Position numbers and translations under genes: made by a program
Shown here: positions 18,023 through 27,134 of the stretch, piece after piece
Layout of the letters: each line of letters begins with the position of its first letter
How positions within the stretch are numbered: position 1 is the first letter of the stretch
NCBI GenBank assembly: GCA_944385055.1
Contig: CALWVT010000001.1
Location: 434,001 to 498,000 of the forward strand
Source of the DNA: an uncultured Clostridia bacterium
GTDB taxonomy: Bacteria > Bacillota > Clostridia > Oscillospirales > Acutalibacteraceae
Reading direction: 5' to 3'
DNA length: 64,000 nt
The notes under the pieces: generated by a model
The model's input: only the letters and a program-made list of their open reading frames with translations
Database searches by the model: none
Told to the model about the DNA's origin: nothing

Positions 18023-18793
18023 CTAGAGTTCCTTTTTGACTTTCTGTAAAGCGGCCTTTTCAAGCCGGGAGATTTGCGCTTGGCTGATTCCGATTTCTTT
18101 TGCGACTTCCATCTGGGTTTTTCCCTGGAAAAAACGCAGGGAAAGGATGTGCTTTTCACGGTCGCTTAAATCGCGGATCGCCTGTTTGAGCGCGATTTCA
18201 TCCAGCCAGTTCCGATCGTCGTTTCCGTCCCCTACCTGATCCATAACGTAAACGGTGTCGTTTCCATCGGAGAAAACCGGTTCATACAGGGAGATCGGCT
18301 CTACGATGGATTCCATGGCCAGCACAACTTCCTCGCGCGGGAGCTGTAATGCGCTGGCAATCTCGTCTGTCGTAGGTTCACGGTCGTGTTCCGCAAGAAA
18401 TTTTTCCTTCATCTGCATGGCCTTGTAAGCGATATCCCGCAGGGAACGGGAGACGCGCATTGCGTTGTTGTCGCGCAGGTAACGGCGGATTTCCCCGATA
18501 ATCATGGGGACACCATAGGTTGAAAATTTGACGCCCTGGCTTGTGTCAAAATGATCGATGGCCTTCATCAAGCCGATGCATCCCACTTGAAACAGGTCGT
18601 CCAGATTTTCTCCTCGATTTGTAAAGCGCTGAATGACGCTGAGAACCAGACGGAGGTTTCCCTTGATGAGTTCTTCACGCGCATGCGGATCTCCTTCTTT
18701 CATGCGCTTGAGCAGCTCCATTTTTTCTTTCTCTGTGAGGACTTTCAGGTTCGCAGTATTAACACCGCAAATTTCCACTTTATGATTTTGCAT
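18023..18793 (-). CDS. sigG: RNA polymerase sporulation sigma factor SigG
   Basis: Sigma-G directs late forespore transcription (spore protection, germination proteins). The 256-residue protein opens with the SigG-specific KVEICGVNT-like N-terminus and has the region 2 core GNLRLVLSVIQRF, DDLFQVGCIGLMKAIDHFD and KFSTYGVPMIIGEIRRYLRDN, then region 4 LRFFQGKTQMEVAKEIGISQAQISRLE. These match the Bacillus protein closely, which separates it from SigF and SigB. GGAGGT precedes the start. A sigma-F-like promoter lies upstream, as expected for spoIIIG. sigE and spoIIGA are not next to it here. Confidence 0.95.
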   Translation of the reverse strand: MQNHKVEICGVNTANLKVLTEKEKMELLKRMKEGDPHAREELIKGNLRLVLSVIQRFTNRGENLDDLFQVGCIGLMKAIDHFDTSQGVKFSTYGVPMIIGEIRRYLRDNNAMRVSRSLRDIAYKAMQMKEKFLAEHDREPTTDEIASALQLPREEVVLAMESIVEPISLYEPVFSDGNDTVYVMDQVGDGNDDRNWLDEIALKQAIRDLSDREKHILSLRFFQGKTQMEVAKEIGISQAQISRLEKAALQKVKKEL

Positions 18794-18813
18794 CCTGGCA
18801 CCTCCTGCAACTC

Positions 18814-18844
18814 CAGTATTGCCAATAAATTTGGCTGCTATGCA
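18814..18844 (-). promoter_or_regulatory. Sigma-F-like promoter of sigG
   Basis: Minus strand TGCATA (18844-18839), 15-base spacer, GGCAATACTG (18823-18814). This fits the sigma-F consensus (WGCATA, then GGnrAnAnTW/R). In Bacillus spoIIIG is also sigma-F-dependent. Confidence 0.7.
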
Positions 18845-18847
18845 GAG

Positions 18848-18876
18848 TTGAAGTGGGCAGGGATTTATGTTATACT
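18848..18876 (+). promoter_or_regulatory. Sigma-A promoter of the DUF6056-like gene and cca
   Basis: TTGAAG (18848-18853), 17 bases, TATACT (18871-18876) with extended TGT. It lies back to back with the sigG promoter. Confidence 0.75.
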
Positions 18877-18937
18877 AGGCTTAGTTTTGCACACTAGAGA
18901 ATTAGCCAAAGCTTTTTTCTAAAAGGGGTTTTGCTTT

Positions 18938-20437
18938 GTGAAAAAAAGAAACGCTTTTTGGCGTCTTCTCCCCTATTTGTGCGCTTTCCTAGGACTTCTT
19001 TTTCTGTATCGCTTTACATTTTTGCAGGCGGATGATTATACGTTTGCGGTTCAGGGAGGGTCCCTGGAAAGCCTGTTTTTTAACTATCTCTATTATTATC
19101 AATATGCCGGCTCCCGCATGGCGAATCTATTTGCAAGTGCGCTGCTGCAGGGGGGCGGATTATTTTTGTGGCGCCTTATAACGCCGGCCGTTATTGAAGG
19201 AACCGCGATGCTGCTTTCGTTTTATGTTGCTGGACCGCAAAAGGGAACGCCTTCTTTCCGGAATGTCAGTTTCACGTGCGTTTGTGCGTTGTTTCCCGGC
19301 CTGATTCCCACGGCTTTCCATGTGTTTGGGGACACGTTTTTATGGATGGACGGTTCGTGCAATTATTTATATCCGTTGTTCTTTGCCTTAGCCGGTGCAC
19401 TTCCTTTTTATTGCGCCCTGCGCGGCTGGACGCTCCCCCGCTTTTTCCGCGTGGCCGCACCGCCCTGTTTTGTCGCCGGGGCCCTTTTACATGAGCAGAT
19501 GGCCGTTTTCCTGGCTGCTTTTAGTGTAGCGGTTCTGTTTTGCCTGCGCCGCCAGAAACCGCAGAAACTTTTGATCGTACTGACCGGCCTTTCCGTTTTG
19601 GTGCTCCTATTTACTTTGACTTGCCCGGGGGCTTATTACCGGCTTGGGGAAACGGTAGGAGCAGAGACTTCCCTACTCAAACAGGTTTTGTCCCATATGT
19701 CATTTTACCTGTTTGCGTTAACGGGAAAATTTTGGATTTTTACACTGCTGAGCGGATTGTGTCCCTTCGTCCTTTTGCTTCGCATGAAACGGCGGCGGGA
19801 TACACCGCTTCTGGTTTTCTTGGGAATTGGCATGGGATGGTCCTTTGTAGGCCGGTTATTTCCCGTTTTACGCCTTCCCGAAACGCCTTTTTCCGGAGCG
19901 ATACCGCAAAATATTTGGGAAGGTTTTCTGACGATTTTTTGGATTGCCTATTTTGTGGCCGTTTTCCTCGCCTATCTTGTGTATGCGAAAAGGACGGAGA
20001 AAAAGGAATTTGCAGTCCTCACCTTTTCCTTATGGGCTTCTCAGGGGATCCCGGTGGTGCTCGGTTCCGCCGGTCGGGCTATGTACCCCTTTTTCCTTCT
20101 TTCGCTGTGTTTATTTTTGCGCACGGCGTGGGAACTGCGCGGCAAATGGGTGCCCTGGGCGTTTGTCATGGGGGCCGTCTTCGCTTTAGGCATGCTCGGC
20201 CGTGCTTATTTGGTGAGTTCGCAGAACGCAGAGGCGTATGCACAGATTTTGCAGCAGGTCACACAGGCAAAAGCAGGGGTTTCACAGGTAGTGGTGTTTG
20301 ATTCCGCTCAATTTGATGACACCTATACGTATTGGCATGCTTTTTTCACGCCCTATGAACGGTATATACGCGCGTATTTTTCGCTGCCGGATACTGTGGA
20401 GCTGCAGTTTTTGCCCGGAAAGGAGACAATGTCATGA
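18938..20437 (+). CDS. Polytopic membrane protein, DUF6056-like
   Basis: A 499-residue protein with about ten to twelve hydrophobic segments. An outer loop after the first helix carries ADDYTF, and VFGDTFLWMDGSCNYLYPLF follows; this acidic DDY pattern and layout recall DUF6056 membrane proteins, which resemble GT-C-type glycosyltransferases. No activity is established. A soluble tail of about 90 residues ends the protein. It starts at GTG 18938, nine bases after AAAAGGGG. Its stop overlaps the cca start (ATGA), so the two genes share a message. Confidence 0.75.
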   Translation: MKKRNAFWRLLPYLCAFLGLLFLYRFTFLQADDYTFAVQGGSLESLFFNYLYYYQYAGSRMANLFASALLQGGGLFLWRLITPAVIEGTAMLLSFYVAGPQKGTPSFRNVSFTCVCALFPGLIPTAFHVFGDTFLWMDGSCNYLYPLFFALAGALPFYCALRGWTLPRFFRVAAPPCFVAGALLHEQMAVFLAAFSVAVLFCLRRQKPQKLLIVLTGLSVLVLLFTLTCPGAYYRLGETVGAETSLLKQVLSHMSFYLFALTGKFWIFTLLSGLCPFVLLLRMKRRRDTPLLVFLGIGMGWSFVGRLFPVLRLPETPFSGAIPQNIWEGFLTIFWIAYFVAVFLAYLVYAKRTEKKEFAVLTFSLWASQGIPVVLGSAGRAMYPFFLLSLCLFLRTAWELRGKWVPWAFVMGAVFALGMLGRAYLVSSQNAEAYAQILQQVTQAKAGVSQVVVFDSAQFDDTYTYWHAFFTPYERYIRAYFSLPDTVELQFLPGKETMS

Positions 20438-21762
20438 CGGTTTCCGTTCCCCCTTCTGTCAAGGCGCTATTGGAAGCTTTGCAGAATGCGGGCTTTCGTG
20501 CATGTCCGGTTGGAGGTTGTGTGCGCGATTCTTTGTTGGGCAAAGTCCCGCACGATTGGGACATTGCAACAAGTGCAAAGCCTCAGGAAGTGGAGGCGGC
20601 TCTTCCGGGCTTTTCCTGCATAGAGACCGGGATTCGTCATGGCACCGTGACCGTACTATCACAGGGACATCCCATTGAGGTGACAACCTTTCGGATTGAT
20701 GGCGTCTACTCCGACCACCGGCGCCCGGACCACGTGCAGTTTACAGACCAGCTTGCGTTGGATTTGCAGCGCCGGGATTTTACAATCAACGCCATGGCGT
20801 GGGAGCACGGGCAGGTCATCGATTTATTTGGCGGCAGAGCCGATTTGCAGGCAGGTGTTCTTCGCTGCGTCGGGGAACCGGAAGTGCGTTTTGAAGAGGA
20901 TGGCCTGCGCATTTTGCGGGCGCTGCGTTTTGCCAGTGTGCTGGATTTTTCCGTAGAAGAAAAAACTGCACAGGCCGTTCATCAGCAGCGGGACCTTTTG
21001 CGAAAAATTGCCGCAGAACGTCTTTACGCAGAGCTGCGAAAATTGTTGTGTGGGCCGGCGGTCGGACGCATTCTGCGCGCGTTTTCCGATGTTTGTTTTA
21101 CGATGCTTCCGCAGCTTGCGCCGCTCGCCTCCTGTCCGCAGCATACGCCGTATCACGACTGTGATGCGTGGGAACACACGGTGCGTGCGGTGGAGGCGGC
21201 CCCGCCGGATCCGCTTTTGCGCCTGACCATGCTGCTGCACGATGCAGGAAAGCCCGCCTGTCGCAGCACGGATGCGGATGGTATTGATCATTTTTATGGC
21301 CATGAAAAGGAAAGCGCAAACATAGCACAGGAGATTGTCCGTTTTCTGCACCTTCCTACGAAAGAAGCGCGGGTTGTTGTCCAGGCGGTAGAGCGGCACA
21401 TGCTTCCGATGTCCCCTTCACGGCCGCTTTTACAGCGCCGTCTGCGCCAGTTTGGGCCGGATTTTTGCAAATTCCTGCTGCAGGTGCAGCGGGCAGATAC
21501 GAAGGCCCAGCCTTCGCATCTCCATTTTCGTCTCGAGCAGATCGCAGAGAGTGAGGCGATCATAGACACTTTGCTGGAAGAGAACGCCTGCTTTTCTTTG
21601 TCACAGCTCGCCGTGCGCGGCGGGGATCTGCTCGCCTGTGGGCTTTCTGGCCCTGCCGTTGGAAAAGCACTCGACGCTTTGCTGCAAGCGGTTGTTGAGG
21701 GGAATTGCCCAAACGAGAAGCAAGCGCTTTTGTCTTTTTGGAAGACACATCTTTCCTCATAA
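20434..21762 (+). CDS. cca: CCA tRNA nucleotidyltransferase with HD domain
   Basis: Adds or repairs the 3' CCA of tRNAs. The 442-residue class II enzyme has GGCVRDSLLG (about 27-36), the catalytic DxD in HDWDIATS, the NTP-selecting QRRDFTINAMAW, and EDGLRILRALRFA. A C-terminal HD phosphohydrolase-like domain is present (LLHDAGKPAC and YGHEKES, about 265-300), as in many bacterial CCA enzymes. Whether it adds all three bases or works as a CC- or A-adding enzyme cannot be told. It is the second gene of a two-gene operon. Confidence 0.95.
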   Translation: MTVSVPPSVKALLEALQNAGFRACPVGGCVRDSLLGKVPHDWDIATSAKPQEVEAALPGFSCIETGIRHGTVTVLSQGHPIEVTTFRIDGVYSDHRRPDHVQFTDQLALDLQRRDFTINAMAWEHGQVIDLFGGRADLQAGVLRCVGEPEVRFEEDGLRILRALRFASVLDFSVEEKTAQAVHQQRDLLRKIAAERLYAELRKLLCGPAVGRILRAFSDVCFTMLPQLAPLASCPQHTPYHDCDAWEHTVRAVEAAPPDPLLRLTMLLHDAGKPACRSTDADGIDHFYGHEKESANIAQEIVRFLHLPTKEARVVVQAVERHMLPMSPSRPLLQRRLRQFGPDFCKFLLQVQRADTKAQPSHLHFRLEQIAESEAIIDTLLEENACFSLSQLAVRGGDLLACGLSGPAVGKALDALLQAVVEGNCPNEKQALLSFWKTHLSS

Positions 21763-21840
21763 CAATTCCCGCTTTATGCGGTTTTTATAAATATACATTT
21801 TATTCAAAAAGTTGCCGAAAGAAAAAGGAGGTTTTCTTTT

Positions 21841-23148
21841 ATGTGGGCATATGACGCTGTGTTTTATCAAATTTATCCGCTGGGGTTTTGCGATGCGCCC
21901 CAACAAAACGACGGCTGCACCGTGAATCGGATTCAAAAGGTTCTGGACTGGATTCCGCATATACAAAAGCTCGGTTGTGATGCGGTCTATTTTTCTCCTG
22001 TTTTTGACAGCGATGCACATGGCTACGATACGCGTGATTACCGCAAGATCGACTGCCGCCTGGGTACGAACGAAGACTTCGCTGTTGTCTGCAAGGCGTT
22101 GCACGAGGCGGGAATCCGTGTGGTGCTCGATGGCGTTTTCAATCATGTAGGCCGTGGATTCTGGGCGTTTCAGGATGTTCTGAAAAACCGGGAGCATTCG
22201 CCGTACCGCGATTGGTTTCATATCAATTTTGGAGGAAACAGCAACTATAACGACGGCCTTTGGTATGAGGGCTGGGAAGGTCACTATGAGCTTGTGCGTT
22301 TGAATCTGCGCAATCCGGAAGTTGTGTCGCATTTATTTTCCTGCATTTCGCAGTGGGTGGAGGAATTTGATATCGACGGGCTGCGTCTGGACGTCGCCTA
22401 TTTACTCGACCGTGATTTTCTAAAGCAGCTGCGCCAGTTTACCCAGACGCTGAAACCGGACTTTTTCCTGGTCGGCGAGGTCCTCGGCGGCGACTACAAT
22501 ATGACGATGAACGACGAGATGTGCCACAGCGTTACGAATTACGAATGCTACAAAGGGCTTTATTCCAGCTTCAATAGTCTCAATATGTTTGAGATTGTCC
22601 ATTCCCTGCTGCGCCAGTTCGGCCCTGAACAGTGGGCGCTCTACCGCGGCAAGCATCCGCTTTCTTTTGTCGATAACCATGATGTTACGCGCGTGGCTTC
22701 CATTTTGCAGAATCCGGAACATTTGCCGCTGATTTATGCACTTCTATTTGGCATGCCGGGCATTCCCTGCATTTATTATGGAAGCGAGTGGGGAGCAACC
22801 GGGAAAAAGGAAGCAGGTGACCCGGCTCTGCGTCCCAGCTTTGAAGAACCGCTCTGGACGCCGCTGACCGACTGGATCTCTCACTGTGCAGCGGCACATA
22901 AGGAAAGTGACGCGCTGCGCAATGGTACCTTCCGTTCCATCGTGCTGCAAAATAAATATTGCATTTTGGAGCGGAAATCCGAAACCGATCGTGTTCTGAT
23001 TGCCATCAATGCCGGAGATGCACCGGTACATATCGACTTTAATGCAGAAGCCGGCCGTGCGCGGGATTTGATTACAGGGGAAGTCCATGATTTCGGCGGC
23101 GGGACAGATCTTCCTCTCTATTACGCGGCTTTGTGGCAGATTTTCTAA
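21841..23148 (+). CDS. GH13 alpha-amylase family glycosidase
   Basis: A 435-residue cytoplasmic alpha-glucan hydrolase (no signal peptide). The GH13 motifs are complete: DGVFNHVG (97-104), GLRLDVAY with nucleophile D184, LVGEVLG with acid/base E213, and FVDNHDVTR with D278. A C-terminal beta domain begins near 370. The compact form and YDAVFYQIYPLGF start recall neopullulanase/cyclomaltodextrinase-like enzymes that trim imported maltodextrins, but the exact specificity is open. It has an AAGGAGG ribosome site and stands as a single gene with no sugar transporter nearby. Confidence 0.92.
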   Translation: MWAYDAVFYQIYPLGFCDAPQQNDGCTVNRIQKVLDWIPHIQKLGCDAVYFSPVFDSDAHGYDTRDYRKIDCRLGTNEDFAVVCKALHEAGIRVVLDGVFNHVGRGFWAFQDVLKNREHSPYRDWFHINFGGNSNYNDGLWYEGWEGHYELVRLNLRNPEVVSHLFSCISQWVEEFDIDGLRLDVAYLLDRDFLKQLRQFTQTLKPDFFLVGEVLGGDYNMTMNDEMCHSVTNYECYKGLYSSFNSLNMFEIVHSLLRQFGPEQWALYRGKHPLSFVDNHDVTRVASILQNPEHLPLIYALLFGMPGIPCIYYGSEWGATGKKEAGDPALRPSFEEPLWTPLTDWISHCAAAHKESDALRNGTFRSIVLQNKYCILERKSETDRVLIAINAGDAPVHIDFNAEAGRARDLITGEVHDFGGGTDLPLYYAALWQIF

Positions 23149-23171
23149 AAAGTATATTTCCAATTTATAAA

Positions 23172-23218
23172 CCAAAAGGAAACGGCGCCTTCTTGACAGA
23201 AGACGCCGTTTCTTTTGG
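23172..23218. terminator. Bidirectional terminator after the GH13 gene
   Basis: CCAAAAGGAAACGGCG at 23172-23187 pairs with CGCCGTTTCTTTTGG at 23204-23218; an inner CTTCT/AGAAG extends the stem. T-rich on both strands. Confidence 0.85.
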
Positions 23219-23244
23219 TCTTTGTGCTTTTTTCGCTTCCATTT

Positions 23245-23706
23245 TTATAGCAAATGATAGACCGGGCGCTCCCCGCCAAAGAGCAGCCAATGAGCAGTGT
23301 CAAAGAGAAGGATGGCAAAAAGGGCGAGCCAATACCAAATAAATGAGGAAAATAAAGAAATCTGCCCCATTAAATTATAGGGCTCTTTCGAATAATCCCA
23401 GACATGTAGATGAAGAACCAAGTTTAAAACGCAGCCAATTAGGAATTCCCCTGCGGTGATCGTCAGTCCTCCTATGACGACTTGACTGATTAAGGACCAC
23501 CGGCACGGCGCTTTTCCGCGTTCCAGGCCGATCAGCAAAAACAAACTGCCCCCTGCCACAAACATCGTCCAGTGCGTAAATCCCTGCCAGAACGTTTCGA
23601 GCATGCAGTAGAGACCGCCGCCCATCAGCCACATGCCGGAATATTCCCAAATCTTTTCTGCGTTTGGATGAACCATATGCAGCTCCAGCTTGTTGGCAGA
23701 AATCAT
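23245..23706 (-). CDS. CmpB-type (PF06541-like) putative ABC transporter membrane protein
   Basis: A 153-residue membrane protein with four or five hydrophobic segments. GEFLIGCVLNLVL followed by VWDYSKEPYNLMGQISL and SSFIWYWLALFA matches the pattern of the family named putative ABC-transporter type IV (CmpB). No ATPase gene is near, and relatives are often solitary, so a true transport role is doubtful. I set the start at 23706, six bases after GGAGG; an earlier in-frame ATG lacks a site. Confidence 0.78.
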   Translation of the reverse strand: MISANKLELHMVHPNAEKIWEYSGMWLMGGGLYCMLETFWQGFTHWTMFVAGGSLFLLIGLERGKAPCRWSLISQVVIGGLTITAGEFLIGCVLNLVLHLHVWDYSKEPYNLMGQISLFSSFIWYWLALFAILLFDTAHWLLFGGERPVYHLL

Positions 23707-23809
23707 GACGCTCCTCCCATTTGTCCAGCATTTCTGCACATAGTATGGGCAAAAAGCAGGGCGCTATCACGGGAAAGTGAAACATACAGAAATTGGTGCG
23801 CCAAACAGC

Positions 23810-23840
23810 AAAGAAAGGCACCAGGCCATGTGGTGGTGCC
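23810..23840 (-). terminator. Terminator of the UPF0340 gene
   Basis: GGCACCA (23817-23823) pairs with TGGTGCC (23834-23840). On the minus strand the hairpin leads into TTTCTTT, 36 bases after the UPF0340 stop. Confidence 0.65.
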
Positions 23841-23875
23841 GGATACCTTCCTTGAAAGGATGTATGCGCTTTCTT

Positions 23876-24436
23876 TTAGCGCAGATTGTTGTCATAGTGT
23901 GCGCGTTCACCGCCGATGTATTTGGGACGTGTACGGGCGCACAGCAGGATGGCTTCCCCAATATGGTCGATGGACAAGCGAACCGGCACAGCGACTTCCT
24001 TCAAGTGCATGCCGATCAGCGTGCCGCCGATGTCCATGCCGCAGTCAGCACGGATATGCTCTACCGCAACGGGATTTTTAAAACGCACATACGCCGTGGT
24101 CGCGAACGAACCGCCCGCTTTTGGCTGCGGGACCGCATTGACCTGCTCATAGCCGAACTTTTCGGCTGCCTCGCGTTCCAGAATCAGTGCACGGTTGAGA
24201 TGCTCGCAGCATTGCGCGGCCAGATAGATGCCGGCTTCCTGTGTCTGTGCGTAAATGCCGTCAAAAAGCGCAGCTGCCGTTTCCACTTGGCTGTCCGTGC
24301 CAATACGGCGGCCCCCGACTTCACTGGAGGAACAGCCCACGACCAAGAGGCCGCCGGCCGGTACTTTTGCAATTTCTAAGAGTTCCTTTGCCGCCTGCTG
24401 CGCCTGCAATTTCAATGCTTCCAAAGAATCTGCCAT
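23876..24436 (-). CDS. UPF0340 (YwlG, TIGR01440) family protein
   Basis: A 186-residue conserved cytoplasmic protein of the UPF0340/YwlG family. LLVVGCSSSEVGGRRIGTDS and CCEHLNRALILERE carry the conserved Cys/His residues, and GGSFATTAYVRFKNPV and ADCGMDIGGTLIGMHL are also family stretches. Its function is unknown. The start at 24436 is preferred: GGGAGGT lies 9 bases upstream; a longer frame would reach into the promoter. It is a single-gene unit. Confidence 0.9.
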   Translation of the reverse strand: MADSLEALKLQAQQAAKELLEIAKVPAGGLLVVGCSSSEVGGRRIGTDSQVETAAALFDGIYAQTQEAGIYLAAQCCEHLNRALILEREAAEKFGYEQVNAVPQPKAGGSFATTAYVRFKNPVAVEHIRADCGMDIGGTLIGMHLKEVAVPVRLSIDHIGEAILLCARTRPKYIGGERAHYDNNLR

Positions 24437-24479
24437 GATCTTAAGACCTCCCACCGAGAATTGATCCTTTTTCCCTATT

Positions 24480-24488
24480 ATTATAGCA
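24480..24488 (-). promoter_or_regulatory. Extended -10 promoter of the UPF0340 gene
   Basis: Minus strand TGCTATAAT with no convincing -35 element. Confidence 0.6.
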
Positions 24489-24597
24489 CAAAACCCGGTA
24501 CACACCACATTAGAAGAAAAATTTTTACATGTTTCAATCAGAAAATTAGAACCTCTTGCAAAACCGGAAAGGGCCTCTGTCCTTTTGATCGTGATTA

Positions 24598-24606
24598 TGG
24601 TATAAT
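24598..24606 (+). promoter_or_regulatory. Extended -10 promoter of the flippase gene
   Basis: TGGTATAAT. The predicted transcript start near 24613 precedes the ribosome site AGGGGCG at 24629. Confidence 0.65.
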
Positions 24607-24642
24607 AGCATGTAAAAATTGCGAAAATAGGGGCGCTGCTTT

Positions 24643-26193
24643 TTGAATCGATATAAAAGTTTAATTAATAACACGATCATTTTCGCGGTCGGTACATTTA
24701 GCTCCAAAATCCTGACAATCATTATGACCCGTTTTATTACGGGTGCTTTGTCCCAGTCCGATTTTTCGACGGCGACGACACTGCAGGACGTCAGCAATAT
24801 CCTGATTCCGTTTTTCTCTTTCCAAATCATTGATGCGATCACGCGGTTTGGACTGGACCGCCGCTATCGCAAGAGCGACGTCTTTTCGGTGAGTATTCTC
24901 GCGGTGTGCATTGGTTCAGCGATCATGTTCCTGATTTCCCCGCTTCTGGAGCACATTCCATTCCTCTATTTTATTCAAGGGCGCAGCGGGATCGTGGCGC
25001 TGTTTGTGTTTGCATCTTCTTTCCACAGCATCTGCAGCCAGTTCGTGCGTGCGCGCAATATGGTGAAGCTGTATACGTTCCAGGGGATTCTGACAACGGT
25101 GCTGACGGCTATTTTGACGTTGGTTTTCCTGTATCCGATGAACCTGGGTGTGACGGGATATCTTTTGGGCATTATCGTACCGGATGCCCTTGTGGCGGTC
25201 TTTTTGTTCTGGACAGCAAACTTACACAAGTTTGTGCGCTTTAAAGGATTGAGCCGCCTGACTGCCGGTCAGATGATTCGGTATGCCATTCCGCTGATCC
25301 CAAATAAAGTTGCCTTTTGGATTACCAACACGTCGGACCGCATCATGGTAGTCAACCTCTGCGGACAGGCGGTCAACGGCGTCTTCTCCGCCGCTTATAA
25401 AATTCCGAATTTGATCTCTCTGGTCAGCGGTGTGTTTATGGACGCCTGGCAGATGTCTTCCATTACTGAGGAAAAGCATCGTGCGAGCTTCTTTACGACG
25501 GTATTCCGCGCGATGACGGCGCTTATTTTTACCGGAAGCGCGTGCATCATTCTGCTGTGCCAGCCGCTGATGGCCCTTTTAACAAGCAGCGACTATCATG
25601 AAGGCTGGGTCTATATCCCGCTGCTTGTCATTGCGACGTCGTTTTCCTGCCTTTGCAGCTTTGTGGGTACCGTCTATATGGTGGAAAAGCGCAGCATCAA
25701 CAACATGGTCACATCTTTGATTACGGCCGGCCTGAACGTGGTGCTCAACTTCTTGTTGATTCCCCCATTTGGCCCGAACGGCGCGGCAATGGCAACGCTG
25801 CTTTCTTACATGATTCAATTTATTATCCGCATCATCGATACGCGCCGGTTTATCCGCATCAATTTCAGCCCGCTGCGGCTTTTGGCGGACTTCGTGATTG
25901 TTTTGGCGGAAAGCCTCTTAATGGTGCAGCAGGTGTTTTTGTGGCCGTTGTGGTGTGTACTGCTGACACTGTTGATCATTGCGATGAACGCAAAACTGCT
26001 TCTGCAGAGCGTGCGCAAAGTGCTGCCGAGCCGTATTGCGGCGAAGCTCCCAGGCATGAAACACCAGCATCCGGCCCCCGCCCGCCGCAGTCAGGATCAT
26101 CAGGATTCCGAAGCGCCTTCCCTGCCGCCGGAAAAGCCCACGAGGCCCAACCGCTATGCGGATTCCCGCTCCACACACCGTTATAAGAAATGA
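24643..26193 (+). CDS. Polysaccharide/oligosaccharide flippase (MOP/MATE superfamily)
   Basis: A 516-residue membrane protein with about 13 to 14 hydrophobic segments, of the polysaccharide export (Wzx/MurJ-like) branch of the MOP superfamily. Such proteins flip lipid-linked sugars across the membrane. The N-terminus NNTIIFAVGTFSSKILTIIMTRF and the repeat-like second half starting IRYAIPLIPNKVAFWITNTSDR are typical. The last 50 residues form a hydrophilic Pro/Arg/His-rich tail, which is unusual and probably cytoplasmic. It starts at TTG 24643, seven bases after AGGGGCG. No glycosyltransferase genes lie nearby. Confidence 0.85.
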   Translation: MNRYKSLINNTIIFAVGTFSSKILTIIMTRFITGALSQSDFSTATTLQDVSNILIPFFSFQIIDAITRFGLDRRYRKSDVFSVSILAVCIGSAIMFLISPLLEHIPFLYFIQGRSGIVALFVFASSFHSICSQFVRARNMVKLYTFQGILTTVLTAILTLVFLYPMNLGVTGYLLGIIVPDALVAVFLFWTANLHKFVRFKGLSRLTAGQMIRYAIPLIPNKVAFWITNTSDRIMVVNLCGQAVNGVFSAAYKIPNLISLVSGVFMDAWQMSSITEEKHRASFFTTVFRAMTALIFTGSACIILLCQPLMALLTSSDYHEGWVYIPLLVIATSFSCLCSFVGTVYMVEKRSINNMVTSLITAGLNVVLNFLLIPPFGPNGAAMATLLSYMIQFIIRIIDTRRFIRINFSPLRLLADFVIVLAESLLMVQQVFLWPLWCVLLTLLIIAMNAKLLLQSVRKVLPSRIAAKLPGMKHQHPAPARRSQDHQDSEAPSLPPEKPTRPNRYADSRSTHRYKK

Positions 26194-26238
26194 TTTCATG
26201 ATGCCTTAAAGCCGCTTTGGCGTCATCTTTTCATCGCA

Positions 26239-26292
26239 TAAAAACCGGCCCGGTTCTCTGCAAGCCCATGCAGAGAACCGGGCCGGTTTTTA
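26239..26292. terminator. Very strong bidirectional terminator
   Basis: A perfect 24-base inverted repeat (26239-26262 and 26269-26292) with a six-base loop and A/T ends on both sides. It separates the flippase gene from the converging ABC operon. Confidence 0.92.
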
Positions 26293-26324
26293 CAACCTTA
26301 AAAAAGAATTTTGGCGAAGAATCG

Positions 26325-27134
26325 TCAATTGCCGTCTTCAATGCTGATTTCATTGAAGCGATCGGTTAGATCTTTGACATCGAGGGCATCTTTCTGTGCG
26401 TCGGCGGCGTCAAGCACGACATGGCCGCGGTGCATCATCAAGAGACGATCTCCAAAGCCAATTGCGAATTTCAAATTATGGGTGACCATTAGGGTCGTAA
26501 TTTGTTTTTCTTGTACGATGCGCTGTGTGAGCTCCATCACGGTTTCGCTCGAACGCGGGTCAAGCGCAGCCGTGTGTTCGTCCAAAATCAGAAGATCGAT
26601 TGGCGTCATCGTCGCAATCAACAACGCCAGCGCCTGCCGCTGCCCGCCAGAAAGGCTGCCAACGGAAACTTCCAATTTGTCTTCCAATCCAAGATGCAGC
26701 AGCGAGAGCTGCTCCTGGTAAAAGGCTGCACGTTTCCGGTTGACGCCAGGCCGCAAGCGGTAATGGCCCTGTTTTTGGTCCGCCAATGCCATGTTTTCGA
26801 GGATGGTCAGCTGCGGGCACGTGCCGGATGCAGGGTCCTGAAAGACACGGCCTAAAAACCGGCTGCGCTCGTATTCCCGCAGTTTGGTGATGTCTTTGCC
26901 TTGGACAAAAATCTTGCCTTCATCCGGTGAGAGGCTCCCGCATAGCAGATTGAGCATCGTTGTTTTGCCGGACCCGTTGCTGCCGACGACGCTTACAAAG
27001 CTGCCGCGTGCAATTTGCAGGTTGAAGTCCTGGAAGAGGACCACTTCATTCACCGAACCGGGATTGAAAATTTTATAGATATGTTCCATCGAGACAATGG
27101 GCGTCTCAGATTTTGCTGCGGTTGATGACGGCAT
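26325..27134 (-). CDS. trpZ: ABC transporter ATP-binding protein, tryptophan-type importer
   Basis: The ATPase of a three-gene importer. The 269-residue protein has Walker A GSNGSGKT (51-58), signature SLSGGQRQ, Walker B LLILDEH and switch His in MVTHN. It is the third gene of the operon; its ATG (AAGGAGG 7 bases upstream) lies inside the permease gene, a 29-base overlap implying coupling. The substrate is inferred from the Trp-type T-box leader and from known tryptophan transporter sets trpX-trpY-trpZ of Firmicutes; symbol assigned on that basis. Confidence 0.85.
   Translation of the reverse strand: MPSSTAAKSETPIVSMEHIYKIFNPGSVNEVVLFQDFNLQIARGSFVSVVGSNGSGKTTMLNLLCGSLSPDEGKIFVQGKDITKLREYERSRFLGRVFQDPASGTCPQLTILENMALADQKQGHYRLRPGVNRKRAAFYQEQLSLLHLGLEDKLEVSVGSLSGGQRQALALLIATMTPIDLLILDEHTAALDPRSSETVMELTQRIVQEKQITTLMVTHNLKFAIGFGDRLLMMHRGHVVLDAADAQKDALDVKDLTDRFNEISIEDGN

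Noticed and set aside
18848..18876. The sequence here as a second sigG promoter
   Set aside because: Its elements are correctly oriented and spaced only for the plus strand, toward the membrane protein gene.
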